A stretch of DNA of 64,000 nucleotides, taken from the NCBI RefSeq assembly GCF_049943125.1, contig NZ_CP188040.1, positions 868,001 to 932,000 on the forward strand, read 5' to 3'. This document shows, in pieces, positions 44,859 through 53,435 of the stretch. The translations under genes were made by a program, and so were the position numbers. A model generated the notes under the pieces. That model searched no databases and had not been told where the DNA came from. It saw only the letters and a list, made by a program, of their open reading frames with translations. Source of the stretch: JAEXZL01 sp049943125 (GTDB lineage: Bacteria > Bacillota > Clostridia > Clostridiales > Clostridiaceae). Positions within the stretch are counted from its first letter, which is position 1; each line of letters starts with the position of its first letter.

Positions 44859-45356
44859 TTACTTGATAACATCCTTTGTATGGATAATAGTTACTTCCTC
44901 TATAACCTTGATTTCTACCGGTAGCCTAGCAGACTCTTTTTCTGGATTCAGTAGCTCTGTACCTACGCTCTCCTCCTCTAAGGTTTCCTGTAGAATTTCT
45001 GTAGAATATTCATCAGGTAAATCCTCGGTGATATTTGTTCCGCCTGTATAAACAGCCTCCTTATTGGCTGGGGTCTCCTTAGCGCTTCCTTTAGCTTTTT
45101 TATTAGCTCCTAAATTACCCAAGGCTTCACTTATCCTTCCCTTAGAGAAAAATAACTGAAGGCCCGCCTGATTTTTTCCGCTGGCGGCTTCACCGGAGGC
45201 TTTAATTCTTTCTATAGACTTCTTAGCTGTTCTTCCAGAAAGCTCACCTATGATTCTCCATATATCAAATCTTAAAAAGAAAATTAACGATATAACAAAA
45301 AATAATAGTGCTAAGGCAAAAGAGATGGTAGCAATTGTTTCGTAGGTTCTTTCCAT
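44859..45356 (-). CDS. Single-TM membrane protein with GTELL motif
   Basis: 165 residues. An N-terminal TM (about 8-28, TIATISFALALLFFVISLIF) is followed by a basic cytoplasmic-looking part and an acidic segment with VGTELL at 131-136. It fits the EEGTTLL motif of the FHA protein encoded at 47845-48909, so it may be a substrate of the kinase gene that precedes it by 2 bases. AAGGAG ribosome site. No family recognised; the small size and single TM loosely recall EssA, without sequence proof. Confidence 0.65.
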   Translation of the reverse strand: MERTYETIATISFALALLFFVISLIFFLRFDIWRIIGELSGRTAKKSIERIKASGEAASGKNQAGLQLFFSKGRISEALGNLGANKKAKGSAKETPANKEAVYTGGTNITEDLPDEYSTEILQETLEEESVGTELLNPEKESARLPVEIKVIEEVTIIHTKDVIK

Positions 45357-45358
45357 GG

Positions 45359-47056
45359 CTATCTCCTTTCCTCGGCATTGATATAAGAACGTTCTAAGGC
45401 TTCCATATATCCTGGATAAATAGCCTTGATATTTTCTTGAAGCTCCATAGAAGTGGTCTGAGTAACAAATAAGGCTTCGGCTTCCTCATAGGCTTTAGAG
45501 AGTACACTCTCCACCTCAGCTTGCTCCACTCCTGTTAAAGCAAAGCCCCTTCTATGATCATTTAAAAGATTCATTATTTCCTGATACATTATGAGCTTTA
45601 TATAAGCTGCGTCATCATAGTCATAATCCTCAACATTTTCCATGCATACAATAAGTGACTCCAATAGAACTTCATATGCTTCCTTAGTAGGCTCCTTTAC
45701 GCTGGTGGAATTCACCACATACTGAGAGTAGAAGCTTCCTATAATATAGTAGCTTTCCGCCATAGAATTAAATTCAAAGTCTTCATTATCTGCTTCATAT
45801 ATATCTAAAAAATATGGGTAAGCCTTTAATATCCTGCTTCTAAAGGAATTGTCTCCTCCAGAATAGAGATAAAAATAGGTAGTTCCTATGTCATACTTTA
45901 TATTTAAGTTCTCAATATCTGGGGTGGAAAAAGCACTCTTATTGGAATTATATAAGGCTGTAAATTCATTGCTTTCCTGATCACCAAAGGTATTGTTAGC
46001 CTTATAGGCCTCCAAAAGCTTATGATAGGCTCTGGGATCACTGCCTATTAAATTTATAGCTTCCTTATAGGTATTTATCTTCGTTTCATATTCTGTTGAA
46101 GCGGAGATATTTATCTTATTGTCATAGTTGTCGCCCTTCTCCTTAGCAGCAAGGAATCTTCCAGTAAATCCAGTGATAAGCATCAAGAGACATAAGGAAG
46201 AGGATATTATAAAGGCTTTAAGCTTTCCCTTCTGCTTCCTTTTGTATTCATCATCCACCTTTTCATAATGCTCTAAATCATACAGAAGCTCTGCACAGCT
46301 CTGGTACCTATCCTCTGGGTTTAACTGAGTACATTTTTGAATTATCCTCTCAAGACCACCGGAAAGATTAGGATTCCACTGCCTTATAGGATAGAGCTCA
46401 TAGGGTGGCTCACTGGGATTCTGCCCCGTTACCAGATGGTAGAGGGTTACCCCTAAGCAATATATATCTGTTCTGGCGTCCGTCTGACCCTTACCTCCAA
46501 ACTGCTCTGGAGCAGCATAGCCCTTGGTTCCAAGGCTGACGGTGTCTGCTAGGTTTTCCTCCTTGAACTCCCTGGCTATACCGAAGTCAATTACCTTAAG
46601 GTTTCCTTCAGGCTTCAGCATCACATTAGCAGGCTTCATATCTCTATATATTATTGGTGGCTTCTGTGAATGAAGATATTGAAGCACATCGCAGAGCTGC
46701 TTTGCCCAATCAATAACCCTTTCCTGAGGCTGTGCACCATATTCATTGACAATGCGGTCTAAGGGCTCTCCTTCTATATAGTCCATAACTACATATATAG
46801 TTTCACCGGTGTCTATAATATCCACGATTCTAGGGAGAGAAGGATGATCCAGCTTCTTCATGAGATTCGCCTCAGCCAGAAGGCTCTGAACTATAATCTC
46901 ATTATTTCTTCCACTGCCTTCCTTTTTTATCTCCTTAATAGCCCACTGCTTATTAAGCCTTTTGTCCATGGCCAGATAAACCACAGACATTCCACCCTGT
47001 CCTATTTTCTTTAATATTTCATACTTCTTATCAATGGCTGAGCCTATAGAAGTCAA
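45359..47056 (-). CDS. Transmembrane Ser/Thr protein kinase (PknB-like) with helical ectodomain
   Basis: 565 residues, TTG start (GAAGGTGAGAAT before it). Kinase domain 10-265 with glycine loop IGQGGMSVVY, Lys41 in WAIKEIK, catalytic Asp139 (YRDMKPANVM), Asp157 (IDFGIA) and GTKGYAAPEQF; all needed for activity. One TM at about 280-303 is followed by about 260 residues of helical, TPR-like extracytoplasmic domain instead of PASTA repeats. That kinase-TM-helical order is the same topology as EssB (pseudokinase-TM-helical). It is followed 2 bases later by the small membrane protein gene. Confidence 0.92.
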   Translation of the reverse strand: MTSIGSAIDKKYEILKKIGQGGMSVVYLAMDKRLNKQWAIKEIKKEGSGRNNEIIVQSLLAEANLMKKLDHPSLPRIVDIIDTGETIYVVMDYIEGEPLDRIVNEYGAQPQERVIDWAKQLCDVLQYLHSQKPPIIYRDMKPANVMLKPEGNLKVIDFGIAREFKEENLADTVSLGTKGYAAPEQFGGKGQTDARTDIYCLGVTLYHLVTGQNPSEPPYELYPIRQWNPNLSGGLERIIQKCTQLNPEDRYQSCAELLYDLEHYEKVDDEYKRKQKGKLKAFIISSSLCLLMLITGFTGRFLAAKEKGDNYDNKINISASTEYETKINTYKEAINLIGSDPRAYHKLLEAYKANNTFGDQESNEFTALYNSNKSAFSTPDIENLNIKYDIGTTYFYLYSGGDNSFRSRILKAYPYFLDIYEADNEDFEFNSMAESYYIIGSFYSQYVVNSTSVKEPTKEAYEVLLESLIVCMENVEDYDYDDAAYIKLIMYQEIMNLLNDHRRGFALTGVEQAEVESVLSKAYEEAEALFVTQTTSMELQENIKAIYPGYMEALERSYINAEERR

Positions 47057-47066
47057 ATTCTCACCT

Positions 47067-47834
47067 TCATTCTACTTTAATCAATATTGCTGTGAGGTTA
47101 TCTCTTTCTTTTCTCTCTTTAGCAGTATTTATCAGATGCTTTAAATGACTTTTACTATCCTCCCTGGTTATCCCTTCCCCAGGCTTTAGGTGCTGGAAAA
47201 TTTCCTCAGGGCTTATCTCATTTCTGAAGCCATCGGAGCAGAGGAGGTAGTTTGAGCCACACTGAAGCTTCCCAAAAATCAGCTCTGGTACTACCCTCTT
47301 AGAAGCACCTATGCACTGAAGAAGCACATTTCTTCTGGGGCTTCTCTTCGCCTCCTGGTAGGTCATATTCCCTCGCTTCACTTCCCTAGCTACATAGGTG
47401 TGATCCTCAGTGAGCTGCTTCAAATCATTATGAAGCCTATAGGCTCTTGAGTCTCCCACATGGGCTATCATATAGCTATCATCAATGGAGAGAAAGGCTG
47501 TGAGGGTTGTACCTAGGGTGATTTTATTTTTTTCTCCATAGCGGAGTATAAGGGTGTTTAAATTTTCAATGAGCCTCTTCCAGGACTCTGATAGACCTTC
47601 CCAATTAAGGTTCTTCAGCTGGTAGGGAAGCTCCTTATAAAACCACCTTTCAAAATACCTAACGGCTGTAGCACTGGCCAGCTCCCCTTTTTGAAGTCCT
47701 CCCATGCCATCACAGAGGACAGCTAATAAAATATCCTTGCCCATTGGTGTTGTGGCTATCTTTATCAGAGAGCTATCTTGATTGGTCTTTTTTGTATTTC
47801 CCACATCTGTTTCAACTAAAGCAGTAAATTTCAT
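47067..47834 (-). CDS. PP2C-family Ser/Thr protein phosphatase
   Basis: 255 residues from the ATG at 47834 (GAGGTTGAC upstream; the frame is open 36 bases further and overlaps the FHA gene). Metal-site motifs are all present: TDVGNTKKTNQDS, LCDGMGGLQKGE, HVGDSRAYRL, LCSDGFRNEI, RDNLTAILIKV. Reverses the phosphorylation by the adjacent kinase. The kinase gene starts 11 bases after its stop. Its presence with FHA readers makes a full write/erase/read set. Confidence 0.93.
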   Translation of the reverse strand: MKFTALVETDVGNTKKTNQDSSLIKIATTPMGKDILLAVLCDGMGGLQKGELASATAVRYFERWFYKELPYQLKNLNWEGLSESWKRLIENLNTLILRYGEKNKITLGTTLTAFLSIDDSYMIAHVGDSRAYRLHNDLKQLTEDHTYVAREVKRGNMTYQEAKRSPRRNVLLQCIGASKRVVPELIFGKLQCGSNYLLCSDGFRNEISPEEIFQHLKPGEGITREDSKSHLKHLINTAKERKERDNLTAILIKVE

Positions 47835-47844
47835 AATGTCAACC

Positions 47845-48909
47845 TCACAGAAAAAAATCGAATTCTTCATTACCCAGTCTTAATCGCGATCCAGAGTATA
47901 TTGGCACCTCACTAAAGGCTGGTACTATTTCTTCATCTATATAGGTCTTGTTGGTGGAATTATTATCATATACAAAATATCCACCATTTTTAGATAGGAT
48001 GTGAGCATGACTTCTGCTAACAGCCTTGTTATCATCTACACAGTAATCCACTAGATTCCTATCCTTGCCTATCTTGAAGCTCTCTCTGTCTATAACAATT
48101 TTTTCATCATTCTGAATTCTGATGAGATAAGGGTAAACTACCTCTTCCTCCTCCAATAAAACCGTTCCATAATCCTCTGTTAAAAGAGTGGTCCCTTCCT
48201 CTTCCTCAAGCAGGGTTGTTCCTTCATCAAAATCCAGTAAGGTTGTCCCTTCATCGCCATTGCTTTCCTGAAAGTGACTTCCATTATAATGCTTCTCATA
48301 TTCTAGAGGATCGTTAGTTATGAAACCGCTTTTACCGGAAGCTTGTTTTGGTAGTAGCTTATAAACTGAGGGACACGCCTTTGTTATATAGGCTTCTAGC
48401 TCTCCTGGGATAAAGGTGTTCATGCCCTTCAAAATAGCTATTATCTCTGCTACAAAGGAGGTATCCACCTCCAGATGAAAAACTGTGGAATACAATATAT
48501 CGGATATAAATGCAAAGATGTCATTAGCTGCAATTCTGCTTATTAATGGCTGATAGATAAAGAAAAGTTCCCTGGTGGTTTTATTTATAAAAACATATCT
48601 CAAATCCAGCACCAGGTTATTTATATACAGGCTATTATAATTAACCCTCTTCACTGCCTCTACTATCTGAGCTAGCAATAAAAAGAAGTCCTCCTTATTC
48701 AGTCCTGATTTCAAATAATCCTTTAAATCCATTACCTCAAGAGCAGTATATACAAGCTTTTTCTTATTCCTTACCTCAGGTCTCATAAGCCCTCTTAAAA
48801 GCTTTGAGGAAAACACCGCTACCTCTCTGTCATTTATTTCTTCTCCCCTAGCTAATCTGCTCTCCACAATAACCTGACTGCCTTTTTTTGTTACCTTAAG
48901 CTTTGCCAT
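47845..48909 (-). CDS. FHA-domain protein with four GTTLL-type phospho-motif repeats
   Basis: 354 residues, GAGGTG ribosome site. The N-terminal domain (about 10-185) resembles the cytoplasmic EssB pseudokinase/DUF6382 type (YNSLYINNLVLDLRYVFINK). An acidic linker at 215-256 has GTTLL at 221, 230 and 239 and GTVLL at 248, with an exact 9-residue period. The FHA domain is at about 260-354 (IGKDRNLVDYC, SRSHAHIL, NNSTNKTYI). Thr residues in acidic context are candidate kinase sites for intramolecular or intermolecular FHA binding, as in GarA-type switches. First gene of the operon, behind a transcription attenuator. Confidence 0.85.
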   Translation of the reverse strand: MAKLKVTKKGSQVIVESRLARGEEINDREVAVFSSKLLRGLMRPEVRNKKKLVYTALEVMDLKDYLKSGLNKEDFFLLLAQIVEAVKRVNYNSLYINNLVLDLRYVFINKTTRELFFIYQPLISRIAANDIFAFISDILYSTVFHLEVDTSFVAEIIAILKGMNTFIPGELEAYITKACPSVYKLLPKQASGKSGFITNDPLEYEKHYNGSHFQESNGDEGTTLLDFDEGTTLLEEEEGTTLLTEDYGTVLLEEEEVVYPYLIRIQNDEKIVIDRESFKIGKDRNLVDYCVDDNKAVSRSHAHILSKNGGYFVYDNNSTNKTYIDEEIVPAFSEVPIYSGSRLRLGNEEFDFFL

Positions 48910-49160
48910 GTTTTACACCTCTAAAGTATAGTACTAATAAATTTTATAAAAAAATCGCATCCGTCCTGTAAATGGATGCGATCCTGTGAGCACATGCTAG
49001 CTGTCATAGAATAATAATTCTAAAAAACCTCTAAAAGAAAATTTACTTATCAAGTAATTTCTAAAATCAAGCTAGTCATGGATTCAATCCATCCGTAATT
49101 ATGTCTATTGATAAGCGAGTTATTGAAAGTAATTATTAATTAATAGTATATATTAATTAT
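48910..49160 (-). promoter_or_regulatory. Structured leader with terminator ahead of the type VII operon
   Basis: Minus-strand leader of about 240 bases. Paired elements: 49108-49115 with 49046-49053 (8 bp perfect), an internal ATGGATT/AATCCAT hairpin (49078-49092), and a competing helix between 49070-49080 and 48993-49002 (10 bp with one bulge). It ends in the terminator at 48946-48982, about 37 bases before the start codon. This is the architecture of a riboswitch or attenuator. It does not match the c-di-GMP, T-box or other classes I can recall. Confidence 0.6.
48946..48982 (-). terminator. Intrinsic terminator within the leader of the type VII operon
   Basis: GGATGCGAT / ATCGCATCC (48974-48982 with 48954-48962), a 9-bp perfect stem with 11-base loop, immediately followed on the minus strand by seven T. 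Located upstream of, not after, a gene, so it must act as a regulated terminator. Confidence 0.85.
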
Positions 49161-49188
49161 ATATAGCAATTATTATATGTACAAGCAA
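49159..49188 (-). promoter_or_regulatory. Possible promoter of the type VII operon leader
   Basis: On the minus strand, TTGCTT, a 17-base spacer, then TATATA. It would start transcription near 49150, just before the paired leader. The region is AT-rich, so chance matches are likely. Confidence 0.35.
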
Positions 49189-49344
49189 ATTTTTACATAA
49201 ACTTTGATGGATTTGATAACAAAATAGTTAAAATGTAGAGAAATTAATACTTTATTTACATTTTTATTATAAAAATATGAGTTAGAATTATTAAGTTAAT
49301 ATTAAGGCTTGATTCTTTGGATGGAAGTTATTAATAAAAAAATA

Positions 49345-49386
49345 ACATCTTGACCAATAAGATTAGTGTCTTATTAGTCAAGATGT
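49345..49386 (-). terminator. Long terminator hairpin
   Basis: ACATCTTGAC..AATAAGA pairs with TCTTATT..GTCAAGATGT, an 18-bp stem with one mismatch and a 6-base loop. The minus-strand tail is T-rich. It isolates the type VII leader from the pentose operon upstream. Confidence 0.8.
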
Positions 49387-49425
49387 CCCATAAGTTATTT
49401 TATAATAATTTTATTTTCCTAATAA

Positions 49426-49455
49426 AATAAGTCATAACTCATGTGCCTGTCACCA
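49426..49455. repeat. Dispersed 30-bp repeat, copy 6 (intergenic)
   Basis: Identical 30 bases, but not at a stop codon: it lies between two terminator hairpins downstream of the GlmU-like gene. With copy 5 (27611) it brackets the whole type VII locus. Confidence 0.9.
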
Positions 49456-49468
49456 ATTTTCCTTTCAT

Positions 49469-49522
49469 AGAAAACACCTTCATCCACAGGCTATACCTGT
49501 ATTTAGATGAAGGTGTTTTCTT
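49469..49522 (-). terminator. Terminator-like hairpin after the GlmU-like gene
   Basis: AGAAAACACCTTCATC (49469-49484) pairs with GATGAAGGTGTTTTCT over a loop that itself contains ACAGG/CCTGT. The A/T tracts are in the stem base, so it could work in both directions. Confidence 0.7.
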
Positions 49523-49548
49523 ATATTACTTGGATTTATTAAATTCAT

Positions 49549-50910
49549 TTACCAACCATATTTATGGCTTCCCCACTCTTTTGTGATGGTTTCCTGCTTC
49601 ACCAGAAGCAATGAGTTTGCAGGTATATCCTTATCAACCATAAGACAGGGACCTAGGGCACTGCGACTTCCTACTTTAACTCCTGGTAAAAATACATTGT
49701 TAACCCCTGTTCTGCAGTAATCTCCTATACATATGAAGCTACAGTAGGGACTTGTGTATTTCTTCCCCTTAACATTTTGAGTGGTATAGGCGTCATCAAA
49801 GCGTAATACTGCCGTCTGTACCCCTGCAGCAATATCTACCTTGCGGCCAATTATACTGTAGACTTCGCAGCCATGGACAGCACAGACTCCATCAAAGGTA
49901 ACCCCGGTGATTTCGGCATTGAAGCCAATTTTATTATTTGTTCCTATGACGGTATTATCATTGATTTTACAATTATACTGCACCTTGGAGCCATCATTTA
50001 TGATGCAGTTTTTACCAATGATTGCCCCTTTCTCTATAAGCACATTCTCTCCAATCCAGCAGTTTCCTTCAATAATCACTCTATCTCTAATGATAGAGTT
50101 CTTTCCAATCCTTAAGAACCCCTTCACTATACAGCTGTCATCTACAATAGCAGCTTCGTGAAGCTCATCCTTAGCCATCAAAGCTAATCTCTCTGTAAAG
50201 CCTTCATTGACCTCAGCAATCTGCCATGGGAATTCTATTTTCAAGGCACCACCACTGTATATAGGTGTTATCATCTCCCCCACTTCGATAGCCTTCTGTA
50301 GGGTCTCCTCTAAATAGTATTTATTATCAGGCATCTGCCCACAGTTAATATTATGATATCCTCTATCGGTCTCTGAAAGCATTGAGATTCCTATAGAGGA
50401 AAGTACAGAGGCACCACAGTAATATCCATTGACATAGTGAGCTCTCGGGTGGGCATAGACATTATCAATTAAATTTGAATCTTCATGGATGTGAACTCCT
50501 ACAGTATCAATAGAACGGGTTTGTGAATCATAGCTCTTCACCAACATGGCACTAGCCCCTCTACCCATATTATCTATAACATCCTTCAAATCCTTCTCAT
50601 CAAGAAGCACCTCACCATTAATTACTGCTATAGCTGTACATTCCTCTGCTTCACTATGTATCTGTCTTAAATAATTTTCCTCTTTATTCAACCACCTTGC
50701 CTGATAGCTATTGGTAATATTCTTTAGGCCTACCATATCATCACCAATGATTATGATTTCTCCATCATAGAGGCTGCGAAGAGATGCAAGGAGCAAAGCC
50801 AAGGTACAGCTGTTACCAACGGGGATTAAGCACTTCAGGGTTTCTGTAAAAGGGAACATTTTACTATTATCTTCATCAACAATAATAAAAATTTTATTTT
50901 CAGTAGCCAT
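49549..50910 (-). CDS. GlmU-like protein: degenerate nucleotidyltransferase plus left-handed beta-helix
   Basis: 453 residues, GGAGG ribosome site. The N-terminal ~230 residues have the nucleotidyltransferase fold feel (LKCLIPVGNSC, IIIIGDDMV, IAVINGEVLL), but the GxGTRM nucleotide loop is missing. The C-terminal half is a hexapeptide-repeat beta-helix (IGKNSIIRDRVIIEGNCWIG, IGENVLIEKGAIIGKNCIIN) ending GVNNVFLPGVKVGSRSALGP. So it may be an inactive or altered sugar-1-phosphate nucleotidyltransferase/acyltransferase relative. It closes the pentose operon; its role in pentose use is unclear. Confidence 0.75.
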   Translation of the reverse strand: MATENKIFIIVDEDNSKMFPFTETLKCLIPVGNSCTLALLLASLRSLYDGEIIIIGDDMVGLKNITNSYQARWLNKEENYLRQIHSEAEECTAIAVINGEVLLDEKDLKDVIDNMGRGASAMLVKSYDSQTRSIDTVGVHIHEDSNLIDNVYAHPRAHYVNGYYCGASVLSSIGISMLSETDRGYHNINCGQMPDNKYYLEETLQKAIEVGEMITPIYSGGALKIEFPWQIAEVNEGFTERLALMAKDELHEAAIVDDSCIVKGFLRIGKNSIIRDRVIIEGNCWIGENVLIEKGAIIGKNCIINDGSKVQYNCKINDNTVIGTNNKIGFNAEITGVTFDGVCAVHGCEVYSIIGRKVDIAAGVQTAVLRFDDAYTTQNVKGKKYTSPYCSFICIGDYCRTGVNNVFLPGVKVGSRSALGPCLMVDKDIPANSLLLVKQETITKEWGSHKYGW

Positions 50911-50945
50911 AAAACCTCCAAATAGCTAATTAATTTATATATAAC

Positions 50946-51635
50946 TTACTTCTGCCCATAATAAGCCCCAGCCCCGTGCTTTCTAAAGTAGTGTTTGTCC
51001 AGTAAATACTGCGGTGCTGGAGTAGCTTTGGAGTTTAGGGTAAGAGTTCTATAGGCCATCTCAGCAATCTTCTCCAGAACCACTCCATTGTAAACAGCAT
51101 TCCCAGGACTCGTTCCCCAGGCAAATGGGCCGTGGTTTTTAACTACAATTCCTGGAACCTCTAAGATATCCTTATTTCCTAGGGTTTCAATAATTACCTT
51201 GCCGGTATTTAGCTCATAATCCTCCTCTATTTCCTCCTCGGTCAAATCCCTGGTACAGGGGATGCTTCCGTAAAAATAGTCTGCATGGGTTGTACCTAAT
51301 GGAGGGATATCTAAGCCTGCTTGAGCAAAGGTGACTCCATAAACAGAATGAGTGTGAACTATGCCTCCAATAGAAGGGTATTCCTTATAAAGAGCTAGAT
51401 GTGTAGCAGTATCTGACGATGGCTTAAGACTTCCTTCAATTATCTTACCCTGAAGATCAATAACCACCATCTTTTCTGGACTTAAGTCCTCATAAGCAAC
51501 GCCGCTGGGTTTTATAACAACCAGGCCCTTATCCCTGTCTATTCCACTGACGTTACCCCAGGTATATATCACCATATTTTTATGAACTAGCTCCATGTTA
51601 GCACAATAAACCTGCTCCTTTAATTCCTTTACCAT
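50946..51635 (-). CDS. araD: L-ribulose-5-phosphate 4-epimerase
   Basis: 229 residues from the ATG at 51635 (GGGAGG 5 bases upstream; the longer frame begins with TTG). Class II aldolase/epimerase fold with zinc ligands in IVHTHSVYG and a third His near residue 167 (VVKNHGPFAWG). Asp/Tyr in HADYFYGSIPCTR agree with AraD. Converts L-ribulose-5-phosphate to D-xylulose-5-phosphate. Follows the ribulokinase gene. Confidence 0.95.
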   Translation of the reverse strand: MVKELKEQVYCANMELVHKNMVIYTWGNVSGIDRDKGLVVIKPSGVAYEDLSPEKMVVIDLQGKIIEGSLKPSSDTATHLALYKEYPSIGGIVHTHSVYGVTFAQAGLDIPPLGTTHADYFYGSIPCTRDLTEEEIEEDYELNTGKVIIETLGNKDILEVPGIVVKNHGPFAWGTSPGNAVYNGVVLEKIAEMAYRTLTLNSKATPAPQYLLDKHYFRKHGAGAYYGQK

Positions 51636-51686
51636 AACGCCTCCCAATAAATTTGTCTTTTAGTTCTCAGTAATAAAAAGCATTAA

Positions 51687-53360
51687 CTACCTTTTCTTAG
51701 CTTGAAGCTTTATAGCCTTCAAACGCTTCATAACATCATTTTCACCAGTGCCGAAATAGTCATGAAGTATTTTATATTCCTCATATAGCTTTTTATAAAC
51801 CTCAACATTTTCCGGTATAGGGGTATAGAACTCCTCCTTTACCTTACCCATAGCCTTGGCTGCCTCAAAAATTGTATCATAGCCACCCTTTTCCTTACCC
51901 GCTGCAACAGCTCCAAACATGGCTGCGCCAAGAGCTGGCGTCTGATCTGATGCAGAGATTTTTATAGGCTTATTGGTAACATCAGAATATATCTGCATCA
52001 TCAGCTTATTCTTAGAGGCAATTCCTCCACAGGCATAGAGCTCATTTACTGGTACCCCTGATTCTTCAAAAGCTTCAATAATTCTGTTTTGTCCATAGGC
52101 TATTCCTTCAATTAGAGCTCTATAAATCTCCTGAGGCTTAGTAGCTAGTGTTAAGCCTATAAGCATTCCTGTTAGGTCCACATCCACCAACACAGAGCGA
52201 TTTCCATTCCACCAATCTAAGGCTAGAAGCCCACTTTCTCCAGGCCTAAGCTTAGAGGCTTCCTCTGTAAGATATTCATGGATACCAATTACTCTTTCTT
52301 TTGCCTCCTCATAGGCATAGGAAGGTATACAGTTCTCCACCAGCCACTGAAAATGATCTCCCACGCAGGATTGTCCCGCTTCATAGCCATAAAAGCCTGG
52401 AAGGACTCCATCCTCGACCACACCACACATACCTGATACTATTTTTTCTTCCTCACCCAGGAGGATGTCACAGGTAGAGGTACCGATAATCATCAACATC
52501 TTACCAGGCTCCGTAATCCCTACAGCAGGTAGGGATACATGAGCATCTACATTTCCGATTCCCACAGCAGTGCCGGGAAGTAAACCTGTTCTTTTTGCCA
52601 TCTCCTCCGTAAGCTCTCCAGCCTTCTGCCCAAGAGAATAGATTTCACCAGAAAGCTTTTCCTCTACTACATTCTCAAGCCTTGGATCTAAGGCTTTAAA
52701 GAATTCCTTAGAGGGATAGCCCTTCTCCTTATGCCACATAGCCTTGTAGCCTGCAGTACAGCTATTTCTTTTTTCTAAGCCACAAAGCTGCAGTGTAACC
52801 CAATCAGTAGCCTCCATAAAGCCTGAGGCCTCCTGATAAACTTCTGGAGCTTCATCTAAGATCTGCATTATTTTTGGAAACATCCATTCAGAGGAAATCT
52901 TACCTCCATACCGTTTAAGGAATTCTTCCCCTCTCTCCTCTGCAATTTTGTTTAGCTTATTAGCCTCATACTGAGCGGCATGATGCTTCCAAAGCTTAAT
53001 CCAGGAATGTGGATTACCTTTAAGCTCCTCTTTAAGACATAAAGGGGTTCCTTTATCATCTACTGGAAGCATGGTGCAGGCAGTAAAATCTATGGCTATG
53101 CCTATTATCTGTTCATTATCTACTCCTGAGCTTTTTATAACCGCAGGTATCGTCTCTTCCAGCACCTCTATATAATCTAAGGGATGCTGCAATGCCCAAT
53201 CGTGGTTTAAGGGTGCTCCATCGGGAAGTGCCCTATCCATAACACCATGAGTGTATTCCTTTACAGCTTGGGCTACAATTTTTCCTGTAGTAACCTCTAC
53301 TAAAACCGCTCTTCCCGATTGAGTTCCATAATCTACTCCAATAGAATATTTACTCCTCAT
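51687..53360 (-). CDS. araB: Ribulokinase
   Basis: 557 residues from the ATG at 53360 (GGGAG before it). FGGY kinase: YSIGVDYGTQSGRAVLV at the N-terminus, PLNHDWALQHPLDYIEVLEE, ATP-site part GIGNVDAHVSLPAVG, and C-terminal GGIASKNKLMMQIYSDV. AraB phosphorylates L-ribulose and also other ketopentoses with low stringency. Works with AraD downstream. An arabinose isomerase (araA) is not in the window, so the ketose may come from the cupin isomerase encoded upstream. Confidence 0.94.
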   Translation of the reverse strand: MRSKYSIGVDYGTQSGRAVLVEVTTGKIVAQAVKEYTHGVMDRALPDGAPLNHDWALQHPLDYIEVLEETIPAVIKSSGVDNEQIIGIAIDFTACTMLPVDDKGTPLCLKEELKGNPHSWIKLWKHHAAQYEANKLNKIAEERGEEFLKRYGGKISSEWMFPKIMQILDEAPEVYQEASGFMEATDWVTLQLCGLEKRNSCTAGYKAMWHKEKGYPSKEFFKALDPRLENVVEEKLSGEIYSLGQKAGELTEEMAKRTGLLPGTAVGIGNVDAHVSLPAVGITEPGKMLMIIGTSTCDILLGEEEKIVSGMCGVVEDGVLPGFYGYEAGQSCVGDHFQWLVENCIPSYAYEEAKERVIGIHEYLTEEASKLRPGESGLLALDWWNGNRSVLVDVDLTGMLIGLTLATKPQEIYRALIEGIAYGQNRIIEAFEESGVPVNELYACGGIASKNKLMMQIYSDVTNKPIKISASDQTPALGAAMFGAVAAGKEKGGYDTIFEAAKAMGKVKEEFYTPIPENVEVYKKLYEEYKILHDYFGTGENDVMKRLKAIKLQAKKR

Positions 53361-53435
53361 AAATCTCCCATCCCTTCGTAATATCAATCTGCTACTGCTT
53401 TAGCGTTATATTTATTAATAAGCTCCACTAGCCCT

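Noticed and set aside
48910..49160. c-di-GMP, T-box or other known riboswitch before the type VII operon
   Set aside because: None of the core sequence words of these classes (such as the c-di-GMP-I GCAAAGC part or the T-box TGGNACCGCG) is present. Kept only as an unassigned structured leader.
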